From NCBI RefSeq assembly GCF_051401765.1, contig NC_135073.1, positions 9,424,001 to 9,488,000 of the forward strand: a stretch of DNA of 64,000 bases. The letters are read 5' to 3'. The stretch is from Calliopsis andreniformis. Lineage: Eukaryota; Arthropoda; Insecta; Hymenoptera; Andrenidae. Both the position numbers and the translations under genes were made by a program. The notes under the pieces were generated by a model. It did not search any database and had not been told where the DNA came from. It saw only the letters and a program-made list of their open reading frames with translations. This document shows, piece by piece, positions 39,337-52,340 of the stretch (the stretch's first letter is position 1; each line of letters begins with the position of its first letter).

Positions 39337-40593
39337 CGGTCGTGAAGCGCGGTCGGTGCACGAGAAGCGCATCAAAGTCACCAATATACAACGTCGACCG
39401 GTCCATTACCGTTTTTATTAATGTTCCTCGAGGACAGACAGCGTGGACGCTAACGACACTGATCGTTCCTGTCATCGTTAGTTTCCTTTACTCGCGAAAT
39501 TTTCCCAGGGGTCGTGTCAAACGGCCAGGAAAAAAGGAAATGCTGTATCTGATTGGAGAAAATTCAATTTTTCTATTCAGAGACATCTGGGAACGAGGGA
39601 TTAGAACAATTTATTTACTTTCTCAGATTAATTTACCACTATCGTTTGCATGTCTATTAAAACCTCGCACCAGGACGTTTACGTGTCGTTAATCCAAGCA
39701 ATAGATCTGTCGTGATTAATTTCAAGAAAATTTTTGCGAATTCTGGTACCAGAGATTTAAGAGTCAAAGAAGGTGATAAGATACTGTTTATTATGTTGTG
39801 TTACAAGCTCATTTCTAATTTGCTGTAATTTGAACTTATTTAGAGCAAAAAAGGTTTGCTTGCGTGCGTTTACTAGTATCTTTGATGAGACTAATGAGAT
39901 CTCCCATGAAGATGATGTAAACTGAAACCTCCCCCTACCTGCATACTTTTCTTTATACGTAGAAATAACATAATAATGTCCTAGCTAAAATAAATATTAA
40001 TAGCCAATAAAGAATTTATCTGATACTCTAACAAAATATCAGTTCTCATGGTACACTAATATAATTTATAAAATGGACTGTTATATCAGTACATCAAATA
40101 TGCAAATATTCATATTCTAATAATAAAACTGTTAGACTCCGACGTACAAGTCACAGTTCCAGTATTTTTCGACCTATCCTGTCACATTGAATTCCTACTT
40201 GATCTTGATCGACATTTTGCGTGTGAAAATTGATATTTTCATTACACTTTCTCTAACAGATGGCGATTGATTCTCGTGTGCCGGTAACGAACCGTACGAT
40301 TCAATCAAGAAATCCGTTTCCCCTTCACGAACATACGAATGGCTGTCGACTGTGCACAGTCGTTTCTGGAAACTGGGACGTCATTCGGTCTCTAGGGACA
40401 TCGACGATCATCAAGACTCGTCGAACCAGCCCGTGACCCGCAAACTTTATCATTTGTTCCTTTTCCCTCGATGAAAGCTACGTCGTCGTGAACGTACAGC
40501 TGGCATGGGTCCACGAGGTAATGAAATTTGATAATCATTTCGATTTCGATCTTACGTTTTAGTTTTAAATGATTTTAAAGCTCGTTAATAAAG

Positions 40594-40622
40594 AATAATA
40601 ATAATTATTATTATTATTATAT
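40594..40622. repeat. AAT/ATT palindromic microsatellite
   Basis: AATAATAATAATTATTATTA is a simple palindromic trinucleotide repeat. Confidence 0.8.
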
Positions 40623-41462
40623 TAAAATTTGGGGAAGTTGTCGAAATTTCAAATAAGTGTGTTATAAAAAATATGATTAATGATAATAAGTAATCAGCCT
40701 AAGTTTTTAATCTTCTTTCAAATATGTGCGCTGAATAAATGGTGAAAGATCAATATCTGCAGACCCTGTAGACTTACAGAAACTAGAAAATTGGAATGTA
40801 TAAATAATTTTTCCATCATATCAATCAGTACTAGCATCGCACTAACCGCAACAGCAAGATCCAGCAAATCTACCACTATCTTTCATCAAATTACTCTAAT
40901 CTCCATTAATTACGGCCACAGAGCTCATAAAATAGTAATGGAAATGATCCAAGGTCTCGACTAAAGGTTTCCCAACGGAGAGTTAAATTTGTAAGCTGGA
41001 CAGAAACTCGTCTAGGCTTAAGTTGCGACACGTCAAGCGCATTCCGAGCAGAAACACGCGTCAAAGAGCGTGCACGCTTATTCCATCGCGTGGAGAACAT
41101 TAATGGTCCATGTTCGGGAAAGAATGCGAAGGCGACGGGGCAATCGAACGATCGGTGGTCCCTGATCAAGCATCGTCGATTATATCATTAGATACAGGGC
41201 GCCACGCAACGACATCCGTAGACGTTCCGCTGCGCTTGTTCTAAATCTCCTAACGAAACTGGAACGCGATTTACTCCGGGGACACGGCGTCATCGTGCAC
41301 CGACGATGCCCGTTCACGATCCTCTGAAACGCGTCTCGAACGAGAGCCAGTTCTGCAAACGGGACGCTCGTTGTGCAACCGATCGTCCACCTTTCGGATG
41401 GTACACTGCCGCTCAAAAGTTTCGAGCACCCTTTATATTCAAGGGATACAAACTTCTTTCTG

Positions 41463-42047
41463 TGCACAGGGGTTTCCTCAATATGAGTCAGAAATTTGAA
41501 GGGATGATTGCAGATGTTAAAATAAAACGAAATTGTGTTTGGGGCTTCGTCTGCGAGTTACTAATTGTTAGAAGTGTACCTGAAGTACGCGTGAAATGTG
41601 TCTGACTAGTGACTTATTCTACTGCCTAAGTGTATTAGTCAAGTCGAGCACAGCGGAATTAGGAAAATATGTCCCGAGTCGGACACAGAAAACCTTGTAG
41701 AATAAGTCTGAAGTCAGGTCACAACGTAATCACTAGAATAAGTCCCAAGTTGGGTACAGCAAAATTAGTAAAATGAAGACCAAATTAGACATAGCAAAGA
41801 GCAGTAGTGGAAATTCCAAGTCAAACATAACATAAGCCAGTAGAATAAATCCCAAGTTAGATATGGCAAAATCAGTAGAATATATCCCTAGTCAGACACA
41901 TCTCACGAGTATTTTAGGCGTCTTCTCTACACTTATCAACTCGGAAAAAAAGCCTCAAACACAAATTTCCTAACTTTATTTTTGTCTTATTCTAGCGTAT
42001 GGAATCACCCCCTACAATTTCTGACACCTGCCGTTGAACACCCTGTA
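41463..42047. mobile_element. MITE family A, copy 2, enlarged by internal tandem repeats
   Basis: The right end ATTTCTGACACCTGCCG...AACACCCTGTA and the degraded left end (CACAGGGGTTTCC...GAGTCAGAAATTTGAAGGG) match copy 1. At about 585 bp it is nearly twice as long as the other copies because of the repeat block at 41640-41925. No transposase is present. Confidence 0.75.
41640..41925. repeat. About 35-bp tandem repeats inside the family A element
   Basis: Successive units resemble AGTAGAATAAGTCCCAAGTT followed by AGACATAGCAAAATC, with about seven diverged copies. Copies 1 and 3 of the same element carry only one or two of these units, so the array expanded within this insertion. Confidence 0.7.
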
Positions 42048-45000
42048 TACAGTTGGCTCGTTAGAAATAATGTACTTATATGTTAAATTAACGTTACATG
42101 GATATTGGGTTTCGTAGTTTGGCTCGATAATTAAATGACAATCAATGGTTTTAAACTTTTTAACTTCGTATTATGTTATAAAAAAGTTACAATTAAATTG
42201 ACTGTAAATATTTGTTCTTTTCCTAAGCTCTAAAAATTTGCTTAAAGTTAATACCAAGCAGTGATTTAAACAAATTGAAACGTTTCATCTAATTTGCATA
42301 ATTCGCACTTCGACTTCTACTTTTTTTTATTGCTGTCAAGAGGTCATTCGAAAGTGACTTCACGAGCACCGTTATCGATGAAATCGCGTGCTGTGACTCT
42401 CTGACATGACGAATGGAGAATTCTCTCTTATTTTTTCATATATGGTATTTTTCGCCCCAGGAAATCCAAAGTTCGTATCGATAGGTTCGGCCTACAAAAA
42501 TATTCTGCCAATAAATTTTCACCAGTTGTCATATCGTAATACTTTATTGCTATTCCAGTCGGAAAGTGACCATATGACGATCCTGGTGTGCATCCGAGTT
42601 ATTAACCCGGAACTTCGATGAAAGTATACTGACAGATCTTAAGTTATACTTCCATCTGTGCATTCAGCTTTAATATTCTCTGAAGTTACTTCTTGTGACC
42701 TATTTTATTTTATGAATCACTTTGCGCAATGAGCGAAAGTTCACTTTTAATATACCCTGTTAATTATAAAAAATGATGTCAATTACTTTTTCTTAAATAC
42801 CTCTGTTCTTCTAAAAGATATTAATAAGAAAACTATTTGCTTTTAATTTTCTATTAAAACCTTTTGCATTAAAAAAACGTCGTCGCAACTCAACAAACAG
42901 CGAAGATTGTGTCTTTGAAATTTATTCGAGGACATCAATTATTCTCTAACATTTCGCTGTGATATAATGTAACATTCAACTGAAAATTAATAATGGGTAA
43001 TCGATGCGCGACAGGCGGCGAAACGCGCGCATTTTTGTTAATCCGACTCTCAATAACGTATTGCGATAATGTAATATTCGCGAAATTCATAGGTCGTCCA
43101 TCAGACGTAATTTCCCTGATGTTCGTGACTAATTACGCTAAATTAATCGTTACGCGTTATTGCATTAACCGTTATTTTACACCGCGCATGGTCAAGCTTT
43201 TTCATTCATCAACACGGAACGACCAAGTTATCAATTATAAAGTGCCAGTTAGAAGACTCGTAAAACGGATGTCTATATACCTCGTAAAATAAAATGCAAC
43301 TGGTATTTACGCTTCAGTGCAGAGCATAAAAAAAATATTTTCATTTTAATGCAACTGCCAGACTCTGTAACATTTCATGTGACTCTTGCTGAACTCGTCA
43401 ACCGAAAATTCTGAAAAATAGAGCGAAATTCAGTTAAACTCTTTTCTGCGTTGAAATAATTCAATGACAGATGATAAACAATAATTTCAGACACTCTCTT
43501 TATCGCCTCTGCTATTATAAAAAATACAAAGTTGATCAATCATTCAGTGCCTTGAGTATAGACTATCCCAAAATCCTTACTTTAACCCTTTGACACTAGA
43601 AGTTGACACAACATTGATAATTCAATTCACCAAAATAATAAAAAAATATATCTATTTTTTAGGGAATCAAGTACACACAACACTGGTTCTTATATAGTAT
43701 ATACTCAGTCCCATAATCCAGAATTATCAAACTTCACACGACTTTTGTTTAGTCTTCGAATAGGAATAACTGCTTAAAAAATTTTCCTCGCATCTCCAAA
43801 AAGTTCAGTCTCCAAAAAGTTATTATAAACGCTCGTATCACAATACTGCCACCGCAGCTCACCCTATTATTGAACGTCTCGCTGTCACAGCTCGCATGGA
43901 AATCCAAAACGATCGGTGGTCTCGTTTCAAGAACGATCCTGGCTCCACGCACCAGCAGCCAGCCAGTTAAAAAGGACCGTTTCGCGCTTTCAACTCTGTG
44001 ACTGTTACGTAAAGGGCTTTTCAATGATCGACCTTAAGCCATCGATTCATATCGTATCGATTTCAGTATGCACCGCGGACCTCGGGACCAGGCGCATTTG
44101 TTTGATTACATCCAGTTTCTTTCTGATCTCCTTCGCGCACCCGGTCGCACGTAATGGCCTTCCTGATGGCGTAGCAGAAGCGTAATGCGATTATAGACGG
44201 CGTGCCTCGTAACACAAGGGAATAACAACGTATAATTTCCGCCGATGGCCGATAGAAAGCTGAAAGAGCCTGACTCGCGCGCTCTGCGCTCGACCCCTTC
44301 ACCGACCGCGTAATGACCAGGCCTCGACACGACGCTCGATCATCGTTCTTGATTCTTGATGACGAGAAAGTGTTTGGGGTGTGCGCGTCGCGTTTATGTC
44401 ACGGGCCAACGAACACGTGTCTTTTCCTTGCCAGCGAGCAATTCTTGTCAACGACGTCGTGCCAAGGTATTTTGCAATGCCTTGGGTTTTGGTTCTGGTA
44501 GACTGCCTGTGCTAGGGATCGCTTGGGAGCTCGTGGATGATTAGTCAAGTGTACAGTCATCCTGCTTCTATGAATATAATTGTTGCCAACTTCGAGCCTG
44601 GATTACGTACGCTTAGCTTAATTGATTCTGGATGGAATCATTAATACATTACGAGTGTAATTAATTGTATAGTAATTGTTATCATTAGTAGATGTTTATG
44701 GCTGGGTAGTCGGTATTAAAAGAAATAGATGTACAGTTGTTGCAGAAGAATTTGAGACCTCTAGTATATTGATATTCTCATTCTGATCAACGTAATTGAT
44801 TGAGGTGACAGTTGCTGATGGATGTCACATGGAACACAGTTCATCTCTCTTCATAATCATCGTGTATCTATTAACCAAGCACAGCAAGTAGCTAAGTAGC
44901 ACTGCCGAGGAATACAGTAGTATACGATCCTATACATCTAAGCATGTGACTTGACCCATAACAAAGTTCCCTCGTACACCAGCAAAACGTTAGAATTCAT

Positions 45001-45700
45001 TTTCTAAAACGTATTCCTCACACGGAAGCCTGAAACAGCAGCTTAACTATCTATTGAAAGTCTTTAACAAGACTTGGCTACGAGTTCCACTTCAGCAGCA
45101 TAAGAACATGAGAAGGTATTACCTCAAACAATCAGGTAGCATTCATCAGCGAAACGCTCGAGGATGTATACGGCATCGCAGACAGCAGAGTTTTCGACTT
45201 TGACGAGGAATTTCCAGCGAAACACGGTCGCCAATCTGGCTTTGGAGCGCTGAAAGCGCCAGCACGTCTACGGTGTGCATTCACGGATACGTGTGCAAAG
45301 GCGGACCGACCGCTGGTGCGTATTAATGGGTCACACCGCGTGTTCTGCGATGCACATATGAGGCGCGTCCGCGTACACGTATGGTAAACGGTATCTTATA
45401 TCGTTTCGAAGCCGAGCCAGGCGTCGTGGTGCATGCCTCGAGCGTTTTAACCGCCGACACCTCCCGTAGAACAATGTCCCTCGTTAAAAGACTTTCACAC
45501 GGAACTTCGTGTCACGTATGGAACAAAGCCTGGACACGAATAAATCATTGCTTTCCGCGGTACGTTCGTGGAATATCGGTCCCGCTGCCGTGTCTACTAG
45601 GATCAACGCCGAACGATCGGTATCGTGAGGTAGCTACCAGACTGTTGGACGCTGCGTAGGCATATGCTGAGTGTTCGGCTATTTCGATTGTCTTTAAAGC
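42048..45700. other. Non-coding stretch
   Basis: GC-rich patches at about 43860-44540 and 45160-45650 hold overlapping frames on both strands. A minus-strand acceptor GGCGCTTTCAG near 45250 precedes about 40 open codons in two frames, ending at a weak donor near 45120. Not called as an exon. Confidence 0.3.
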
Positions 45701-45707
45701 TACTTAA

Positions 45708-45947
45708 GGTAAATGTCTCAGTAACTGACCAGGTTCTGATACTTGAACACTAACTGATTTTGTTCAATTTTAAACATAAACTCTAATGTATTAGGCGTAT
45801 CTATATAATAATGGAAACTAGTGTTATAAGATAGTATTCTTAGTTACTGGGACGTCATGATTTAAGTATTGGGACATGAAGTTTTAGATTGTTCACTTAC
45901 TGGGATATTTGACATATTAAGCATTCAGGTATTGGAACATTTATTTT
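45708..45947. mobile_element. 240-bp TTAA-associated element (family C), copy 2
   Basis: The left flank is TTAA (45704-45707), followed by GGTAAATGTCTCAGTAACTG. The right end (GGTATTGGAACATTTA) is decayed and runs into the adjacent family A element. Internal copies of ACTGGGAC and ATTGGGACAT recur. Confidence 0.7.
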
Positions 45948-46259
45948 ACAGGGTGTTGGATGACATGTGTAAAAAATTTAAAGGATGATTATCAAGTCAT
46001 TAGTTGTTGAGAAAAAGTCTAAAATAGATGTGAAGTGTGTCTGACTCACGTCTTATTCTACTGACCCCGCTGTGTCTGGCCTAATGTACGCTTGCAGTAG
46101 AATAAGTCTCAAATCAGACACATTATTGAACGTTTTTGGAAGAATTAATAAATTTGAAACAAAATCCCAAACGCAATTTCGTTATTCTAGATTTCTGTCC
46201 TATTTTGACGTGTGGAATTACCTCTTAAAATTTCTGACACTTGAGTCGAACATGCTGTA
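45947..46259. mobile_element. MITE family A, copy 3
   Basis: A 313-bp element from TACAGGGTGTTGGATG to ATTTCTGACACTTGAG...CATGCTGTA, with the internal AGTAGAATAAGTCTCAAATC signature. It directly abuts the decayed right end of a 240-bp TTAA-type element, so one may have inserted at the edge of the other. Confidence 0.75.
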
Positions 46260-47502
46260 CACAAGAGATGCATTTCTTTTTTAGATTCATATTTCAAACC
46301 TAAAATGGACTTGTTGCAGAATGATTTCTGTGGTTTAAATACGCTACGTGCTTAAAGACGTCCATAAGCCCTGAAAACATTTTGCTTTTTAACTCTCAGG
46401 TGGTGTGATTAGGTCACAGTATTTGTACAACTCAATTTTCAACGATATACAGAAAGAATAAAGTACAAAGTTGTGAACTAACTGAGAATGACTCTGGAAG
46501 GACAAAGAAGGTTCAGTTAGGTTCCCAAATTAAGATTCGTTCTTTCCTCAAACCAGTCTTCTACTTCATCGAATTATAAACCCACATCTTCCTTAAGCGT
46601 ATTCGAATCGAAAATCCCTCCTCAATATTCCGATCGTCTCAGCCTACGTATAAAATGCAAAACTCGAGATAATGCGAATCCCAAAACTCAAGTCACAATA
46701 GCCAACCTCATTTCTGAGAATCGAGTGAAGAAAAAGAACGTCTCAGGTTGCTGAACTGGAACAAAGGCTGCTATAGCAAATAGCGTATCCCAGATAAAAC
46801 ACTATAAGACGAAAAGAAACTTCAAAGTAAACTCTATCCCAAACTCCTCCAAATCTTTAAAACAGTAACTTCCTTCTTGACACGCAATCTCACGCAACAC
46901 ACCAGTAAAGAAATCTTATAATACACCAGAAGACTCCCAAAGCTCCTCCTTTCTCCACATTTATCTCCAATTCTCTATCCGCAGATCTGAATTGCACAGA
47001 CAGTCGTCGCGACAGTCGCGATCGAGGAAACCTCGAGGATAGGCGGTCGAATCGGAATCCCCTCGGTCAGCTGTCAGCTTTCGTGGCTTTTTACGGGGAG
47101 ATCAAGGATCCCGGCTCATCCTCGGCTCTTACGGTTTGGCTATCGGTGAATCAAGGTCGGCCATTTCATCGCCGGGTTATAAAACCTCTTAAGGCATGCC
47201 GAGGTGCTTCCGATGCCGAAGATAAAACCACCGAAGCGGAGCAATGAGCGTTTGGCCCGCAACCGTGGCCGATGCGGGTGATGCAGCTCGACCCCCCAAA
47301 CTCTCGACGGAACGAAGAAAAAGAAGCTATCTGGTTGCGTGAGGGAATGGAACGTGTGTCGCCGTTTTCGATGATTCACCAGCGTAATATTCGTGTATAC
47401 GGTCTGCTTGAATCGTCAGTCGATGGAGAGCCATTACATGACTGCGAGACTGTACTACACTTTCTTGAATACTTTCTGATTATTGTGCAGACCATTGAAT
47501 TG

Positions 47503-47957
47503 ATGCCACCTTAACACCCTGAGCCAAGAGGAATTCAAATATTAGACATGAAACAGTAGGAGTATGAAATGCAAAGTGGTGGGAAATTGTAGTCAATATA
47601 TAGATACTGTTTTTGGAAAAATGGGAAACAATTTCAGAGATTATCTTCTCTCTATAGAAACTCCTCTTTTACATTTCTTCGATTCTTCAGTTTTCCCGCT
47701 TTTCAGAAAAGAATATCTATATTAGATACGATAAAATAGCACTATGAAATGCAAAATAGTGGAAAATTGTTGGCAACAATACAGATATATTTTTTGTTTT
47801 AAATAGAAGTACTGTAAAAGAACGTTCTCTACAGAGAGAAGATAATTTCTGATTATCTGAAAATTGACTACAATTTTTCATCATGTTGTATTTCATAGTT
47901 TTACTTGTTCGTGCCTAATATTTAAATTCCTCTGGGCTCAGGGTGTTAAGGTGGCAT
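47503..47957. mobile_element. 455-bp foldback element with long inverted arms
   Basis: The first and last 23 bases are perfect inverted repeats (ATGCCACCTTAACACCCTGA at the left, its complement at the right), and imperfect pairing continues inward for about 170 bp per arm (for example GAAATTGTAGTCAA with TTGACTACAATTTTTC). Parts of the arms recur as a direct repeat inside (AGTATGAAATGCAAAGTGGT and CTATGAAATGCAAAATAGTG). A TTAA lies 9 bases in at each end. Confidence 0.8.
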
Positions 47958-49530
47958 AAATCATAAAACGAGCGATTAATCTATTACACTGATTTGATTC
48001 TGAGTTATGAAGACAACGCTAAAACAAAGCAGCTGCTGAATAAATCAGCTCAACGTGAGAGATCACGTACGGATGTGGTCGGAGGACCCTTTGAATCGCT
48101 TAATTCTGATTTATCGCCGTTCGCTTAAATTGTTCCACAGCGGCGTACGAAAACTGTTAGAAACTGGGGGCGAACGTTGAATACGTGACGTCAATAGCCA
48201 AGAATTTGGCCCTTTTAATTGGCTTAATGAGTCGCCGCGGTCAACGGTCTCAAACTATCCTACATTAGTTCAACCGCGACAGCAGGGTGTTTTGAAGTTT
48301 CTGCTAGTGACGTTATCTCTTTGCTGCTCCGAAACTTGGGTCGTCTATGGAACTAACCTCTATCGAACATTTTATGAGGCTAAGTATTCATATTTAGAGC
48401 CGAGTTGCGATTCATAGTCAGTTTAAGAAGTTTTCGTGTTATGAACGCAAATTTTGGAGCTGGGTAGACGACTATGTGCATAAACATTTAGAGTTGTCAA
48501 AATTCCTTGAGAGAGATCTTGACAAATTTCTTTGAAACGTTGAATAGAATCTACATTAGATAGCAGAAGAGATATTCAAAAGAATAGTAAGAGAAATTCT
48601 TAGAATAAAGTAGCACTATGCTGATTGCTAGTGTCATGAGTATACAGGGTTATCAATTTAACTGGAATAAATTATTGTCGATGCTGTTAGCATTGTACGC
48701 GCTCCTAACACTCGTTAGAAGGTTTCTAGTTAAACTGATCACTTTGTATGTACAGATTAGAAGCTGTGAATTAAAAATTTTTCGTTGGACAAGGAAATTC
48801 TGATAAATATCCATAAGCAATTCTGGTTGGGTATAGAATAAAATTGAAACTCTGACCAATACTGTACCAATCTGCAAACAAATGTGAAAATTATTCTCTC
48901 TATTCTATCACCTCTTTATATGGAACTTCGTGTTTGTATACACATGTTACTTCTCTGCTTAATCATTCTTCCCACGCAAGCAAATCTGACACAAAACAAA
49001 TTCCCTCTAGACAGCCAGGGAATTCTGGAATTTGATGCTTATGAAATACCAAATATGAAACCATTATGTTGTTCAATCACGCGTCTATTCGTTTCAAAAT
49101 GTTCACGAACAGGCATGTCCAAGTTCGAGCTGGAAACCCACGCAAATTTCAAACACGTTCACAGTTTCAAGGGAACAGCGACTTAGTGGCACGTGCACGG
49201 GCGAAATGAAGCTTTCAAGCGAGTTTCATTGTCAATTTCGCCGCGATTTTCTACTAAAAATGTTCCCTGAAATGACGCCAGTGCGTTCAATCGCCCAGCA
49301 ACATAAAGAAACTTCGCTTTCCGCAATAAACTCGGTTATAATTCGTTCTCAAGAAACCACACTAAACTTCCTCGAAATGTTTTACACGGCTTTGCACAGA
49401 GTTCTAACGCCGTTTCCCTGGTTTTACAGTTGCTCGCTGTAATTACACGGTGAAGTAACCTCAAATGCAACAGCCTGAAGCCACTGAACACTCCTGCGTA
49501 CGTTTAAACACAAATTTTTCACCTACTCAC

Positions 49531-49635
49531 CGAGATGTAAGAACTGTCGACTAATTTTCTGTTGCCTTTGGTGCACGCGCGAGCTCCTCGAAAATAAATT
49601 CAGCCACGTGGATCGAGAAGGAAGTACGTGGAAGC
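49531..49635 (-). other. Candidate minus-strand exon with strong donor
   Basis: The donor CATCTCG|GTGAGTAGG ends at 49531. A possible acceptor (GTGCCTTTTAG) lies about 110 nt upstream, and one frame is open between them (EECFHVLPSRSTWLNLFSRS). The end phase (1) does not fit the phase-0 start of the exon at 32606, so it is either part of something else or not an exon. Confidence 0.15.
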
Positions 49636-50828
49636 ACTCTTCCTAAAAGGCACCGAAATAAACGATACTGATGGAAATGGGGGAACAAGCGAGGCGCGCG
49701 TATCGCGATATGTCGAGCCGGTGCGATTAATCGAATTAATGGGAGATTGCTACCGAAGTGCACCTGGCAAGGTGCGCCAGAAAACTAAAGGATCGCTATG
49801 GTGGGGACGGCCTTTCCACGCTGAGTACAAAACCGATTCTGAACCGATTAAAAAGGGGCTTTACATCGCGTCGGGACTCACCGACTACGTGAGGTAGATT
49901 TATCATTAAATAATTAATTACCCTATCTTGTACACATCTTAATTCCTTGCTGAATGAGTAGAACGATGCAGAAGCCTTGCATTAAAATTCTGTATGACGT
50001 TCCTTTTAAGTGTATAAGGAAATTTGAGAGAATATTTTGCGTGATTATTTCATTTTCTTGTTTCCTTTCAACAGTACCATGGAAAATAGTTTTAAATTAA
50101 GAGAGGGTATTTATACTTTTCTTTTAGGATAGATAAAGCTTAACTGGGCAGATCATTTTTAAAAACTAGGCTCATTTTTGGAGTGCTCTGAAGAATGTTT
50201 CTGTATTACATTTGAGTTCGAAATGAGTTTTAAGAAAACCTAGAAGAAAAGTTGAAAGACTGTAGAACAGTAAATAAGTGAAAATTTAGTTAAAAATACT
50301 AGTCTATAATATTACTTCAAGCTTTCGTTGAAATTATTTTCACTACTTACTCTACAAAAAAATAATTTCTAATATGTAAAAATGGGAATTGGTTAAAGGT
50401 CACTGTTTCTGAATTAACCACATATAGTTTTCCAGTTATCCAAAAATCCTACAAAACTGGAACCTCTATAGAATCCCCGAAAACTCTCCCGAAATTTCTT
50501 TTCGACTTCTATGGACCTCAATCTTTTCAAATCCTACAGATCCCCAAATAGAGAATTTTACCGAGGGCGTCAGATAAACGCCGAAGCAGAGTGAAAGCAT
50601 ACGAAAAATGGCTGCGCACGTCCAGATTCGGTGGAATCGTGTCGGAAAGCGAGCGAATCGGTGAATAGGTAAATATCGGGCACAGCAGGGATACCGCAGA
50701 ACGAGAGGAGAGAATCGCGATCGCCTCTCACTCCTTTCGAGAAACTGGAACCACGAAGGACGAGATTTATGTAGCTCGCCTCCGCGACAACCGCGTCTGA
50801 ACTGAACCGCGGTTAAACCGATGCTCAC

Positions 50829-50990
50829 CTTTAATTGGCCGTGAAACCTTCCCCGTGCGCGTGGATCTGGACGATTAACGACGCATCGAGAACCGGACCG
50901 AAGGTGCTGTTCTTGAGGGATCGCCGATCACCTCCATCCGGAAGGACGATATTTTTGATGCGTTTCAGGATGACAACTGACATTTATCAT
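50829..50990 (-). other. Candidate minus-strand exon ending in a strong donor
   Basis: The donor TTAAAG|GTGAGCATC at 50829 closes a GC-rich segment. One frame reads SVVILKRIKNIVLPDGGDRR, then a stretch ending HAHGEGFTAN and a TAA two bases before the donor; other frames contain stops. If transcribed it may be a non-coding or terminal exon. The start is unclear: GTCAG near 50980 is a weak acceptor. Confidence 0.18.
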
Positions 50991-51699
50991 CCGCGAGCAT
51001 GACACGTTGCGATAGCGCATGCTTGATGCATAGCGTTTAGGTGAAATACCACTTGACCGATATTTAACCGACGAACGTGAACGAAGATGTAAATGGGTTA
51101 ACATTTCCTTCGTGGTAATGATGGATTTCGAGATTTATGGACTTGGATTTTCAATGACTTTAAAGACAGTTGGTTTTTGGAGGAAAGAATATCTCAGCTC
51201 GTTTAATGCTTGAGAAATAATGAAGATGAATCATTTTTATTGAGCAATAGCTTTGCTTCAATTGCTTTAAAGGCTAAAATTAATGGATTGGAAATTGGTG
51301 AAGTATAATGAGTAGAATTACTATGAAGAGTGCTTCAAAGAGATACACATATTTTCTTATACAAGAAAATGAACCAGATACCACAGTTTTAATCAGAAAC
51401 CTCACGCTATAAGTTCCTCGCGAACAAAATGAAAGTCACTGCGGCTGTTTATGCATTCCTGAGAAATTTAAATACACAGAGAAGTATAGAATAGCCACAC
51501 TACGAAAAATAAATAAAATACTTAATGTGGCTTAAGTAATAATTTCTGAAATACTCTCTTCATATAATGTCCAAGCTTGCGTCACTGCTCATTTCTTTTG
51601 CACACTGTCGCGTCATTTTAATTATTACGAGCCCTCGTTATCCCCAACGCCATTACTGCCACCGTTCCCTCCATGAATTACTCTTGCTCGTTAAACACG

Positions 51700-52340
51700 A
51701 CGTAAGTATCCAACCATCGACTGGTATCGAATGATTCCCTCGAAGCATCGCTTTGACGAAGACGTGAACGGTGTTAAACCCGTGTCACCGAGGAATCGAG
51801 CTGAATCGACTTCGGTTGGCCAATCCGTTCTCCGTTTAAATTGCAGACGTTAAGCGAGCGTTCATCGAAGTTTGCGTCCCCGCGTCGTATGGCGTTCATT
51901 AAGTTCGCCTTAACAGAACGCAGCGTGTCGTTCCCGCGAGTCGACTCGAAACGAAAACGCTTCCACGCGACCGAGTTCTGGGAACGTGGCAGCGCAGATC
52001 TCTCAGCGCTGAGATCTCTGTCGCAGTTCAAAGGATCGTTTTATCGAGCGCGGGATCTCGCGCGTCTATTTCTCGATCGACGCGACGGGAATTTATTATT
52101 AATGAATCTATCGGCCGCGCGGCGGATAATCGATTCCGTAATTGCGCGAACCTGGCTCGCGCGACTCGCCTGGAAAACGCTTAGGCCGCGGTGGAAATCC
52201 ATCGTGAGAAATCGACGTGTAGTTTACGGGGCGATTATCGGGGAACGTCGCCACGGGATTGGAATCCTTGAAACGCGAGATATTTTAATCGATCGACTGA
52301 TTAATAGCCCTTGGGTCACGCTTGTTTATTTGTAAGCGGA
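51700..52340. promoter_or_regulatory. GC-rich island with a long open frame, probably non-coding
   Basis: A 164-codon plus-strand frame without an early ATG and an overlapping minus-strand frame are both Arg-rich. Sites such as CCGCGCGGCGGATAATCGAT and several AT-rich homeodomain-like cores suggest regulatory DNA. Neither strand offers convincing splice sites. Confidence 0.22.

Larger units (their letters stand above)
32607..41460. other. Probable long intron or intergenic stretch
   Basis: No exon could be supported upstream of the acceptor at 32607. There are small GC-rich patches at about 34600-34900, 37900-38110, 39100-39450 and 40300-41400, and simple repeats. Several donor-like GT sites have only stop-filled frames before them. 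Confidence 0.4.

Noticed and set aside
39148..39475. Frames with poly-Glu or poly-Ser/Leu runs
   Set aside because: They are produced by a purine microsatellite, with no splice signals or coding composition outside it.
41640..41925. CRISPR-like array of 35-bp units
   Set aside because: The repeats are contiguous and diverged with no unique spacers, and they lie inside a MITE in a eukaryotic sequence.
48618..48803. Hydrophobic 61-codon plus-strand frame after ATACAGGGTTATC, considered as a MITE end
   Set aside because: No matching inverted end was found and the frame has no support.
51841..52335. 164-codon plus-strand frame
   Set aside because: No early ATG, Arg-rich, GC-rich context, and no acceptor or donor supporting it.
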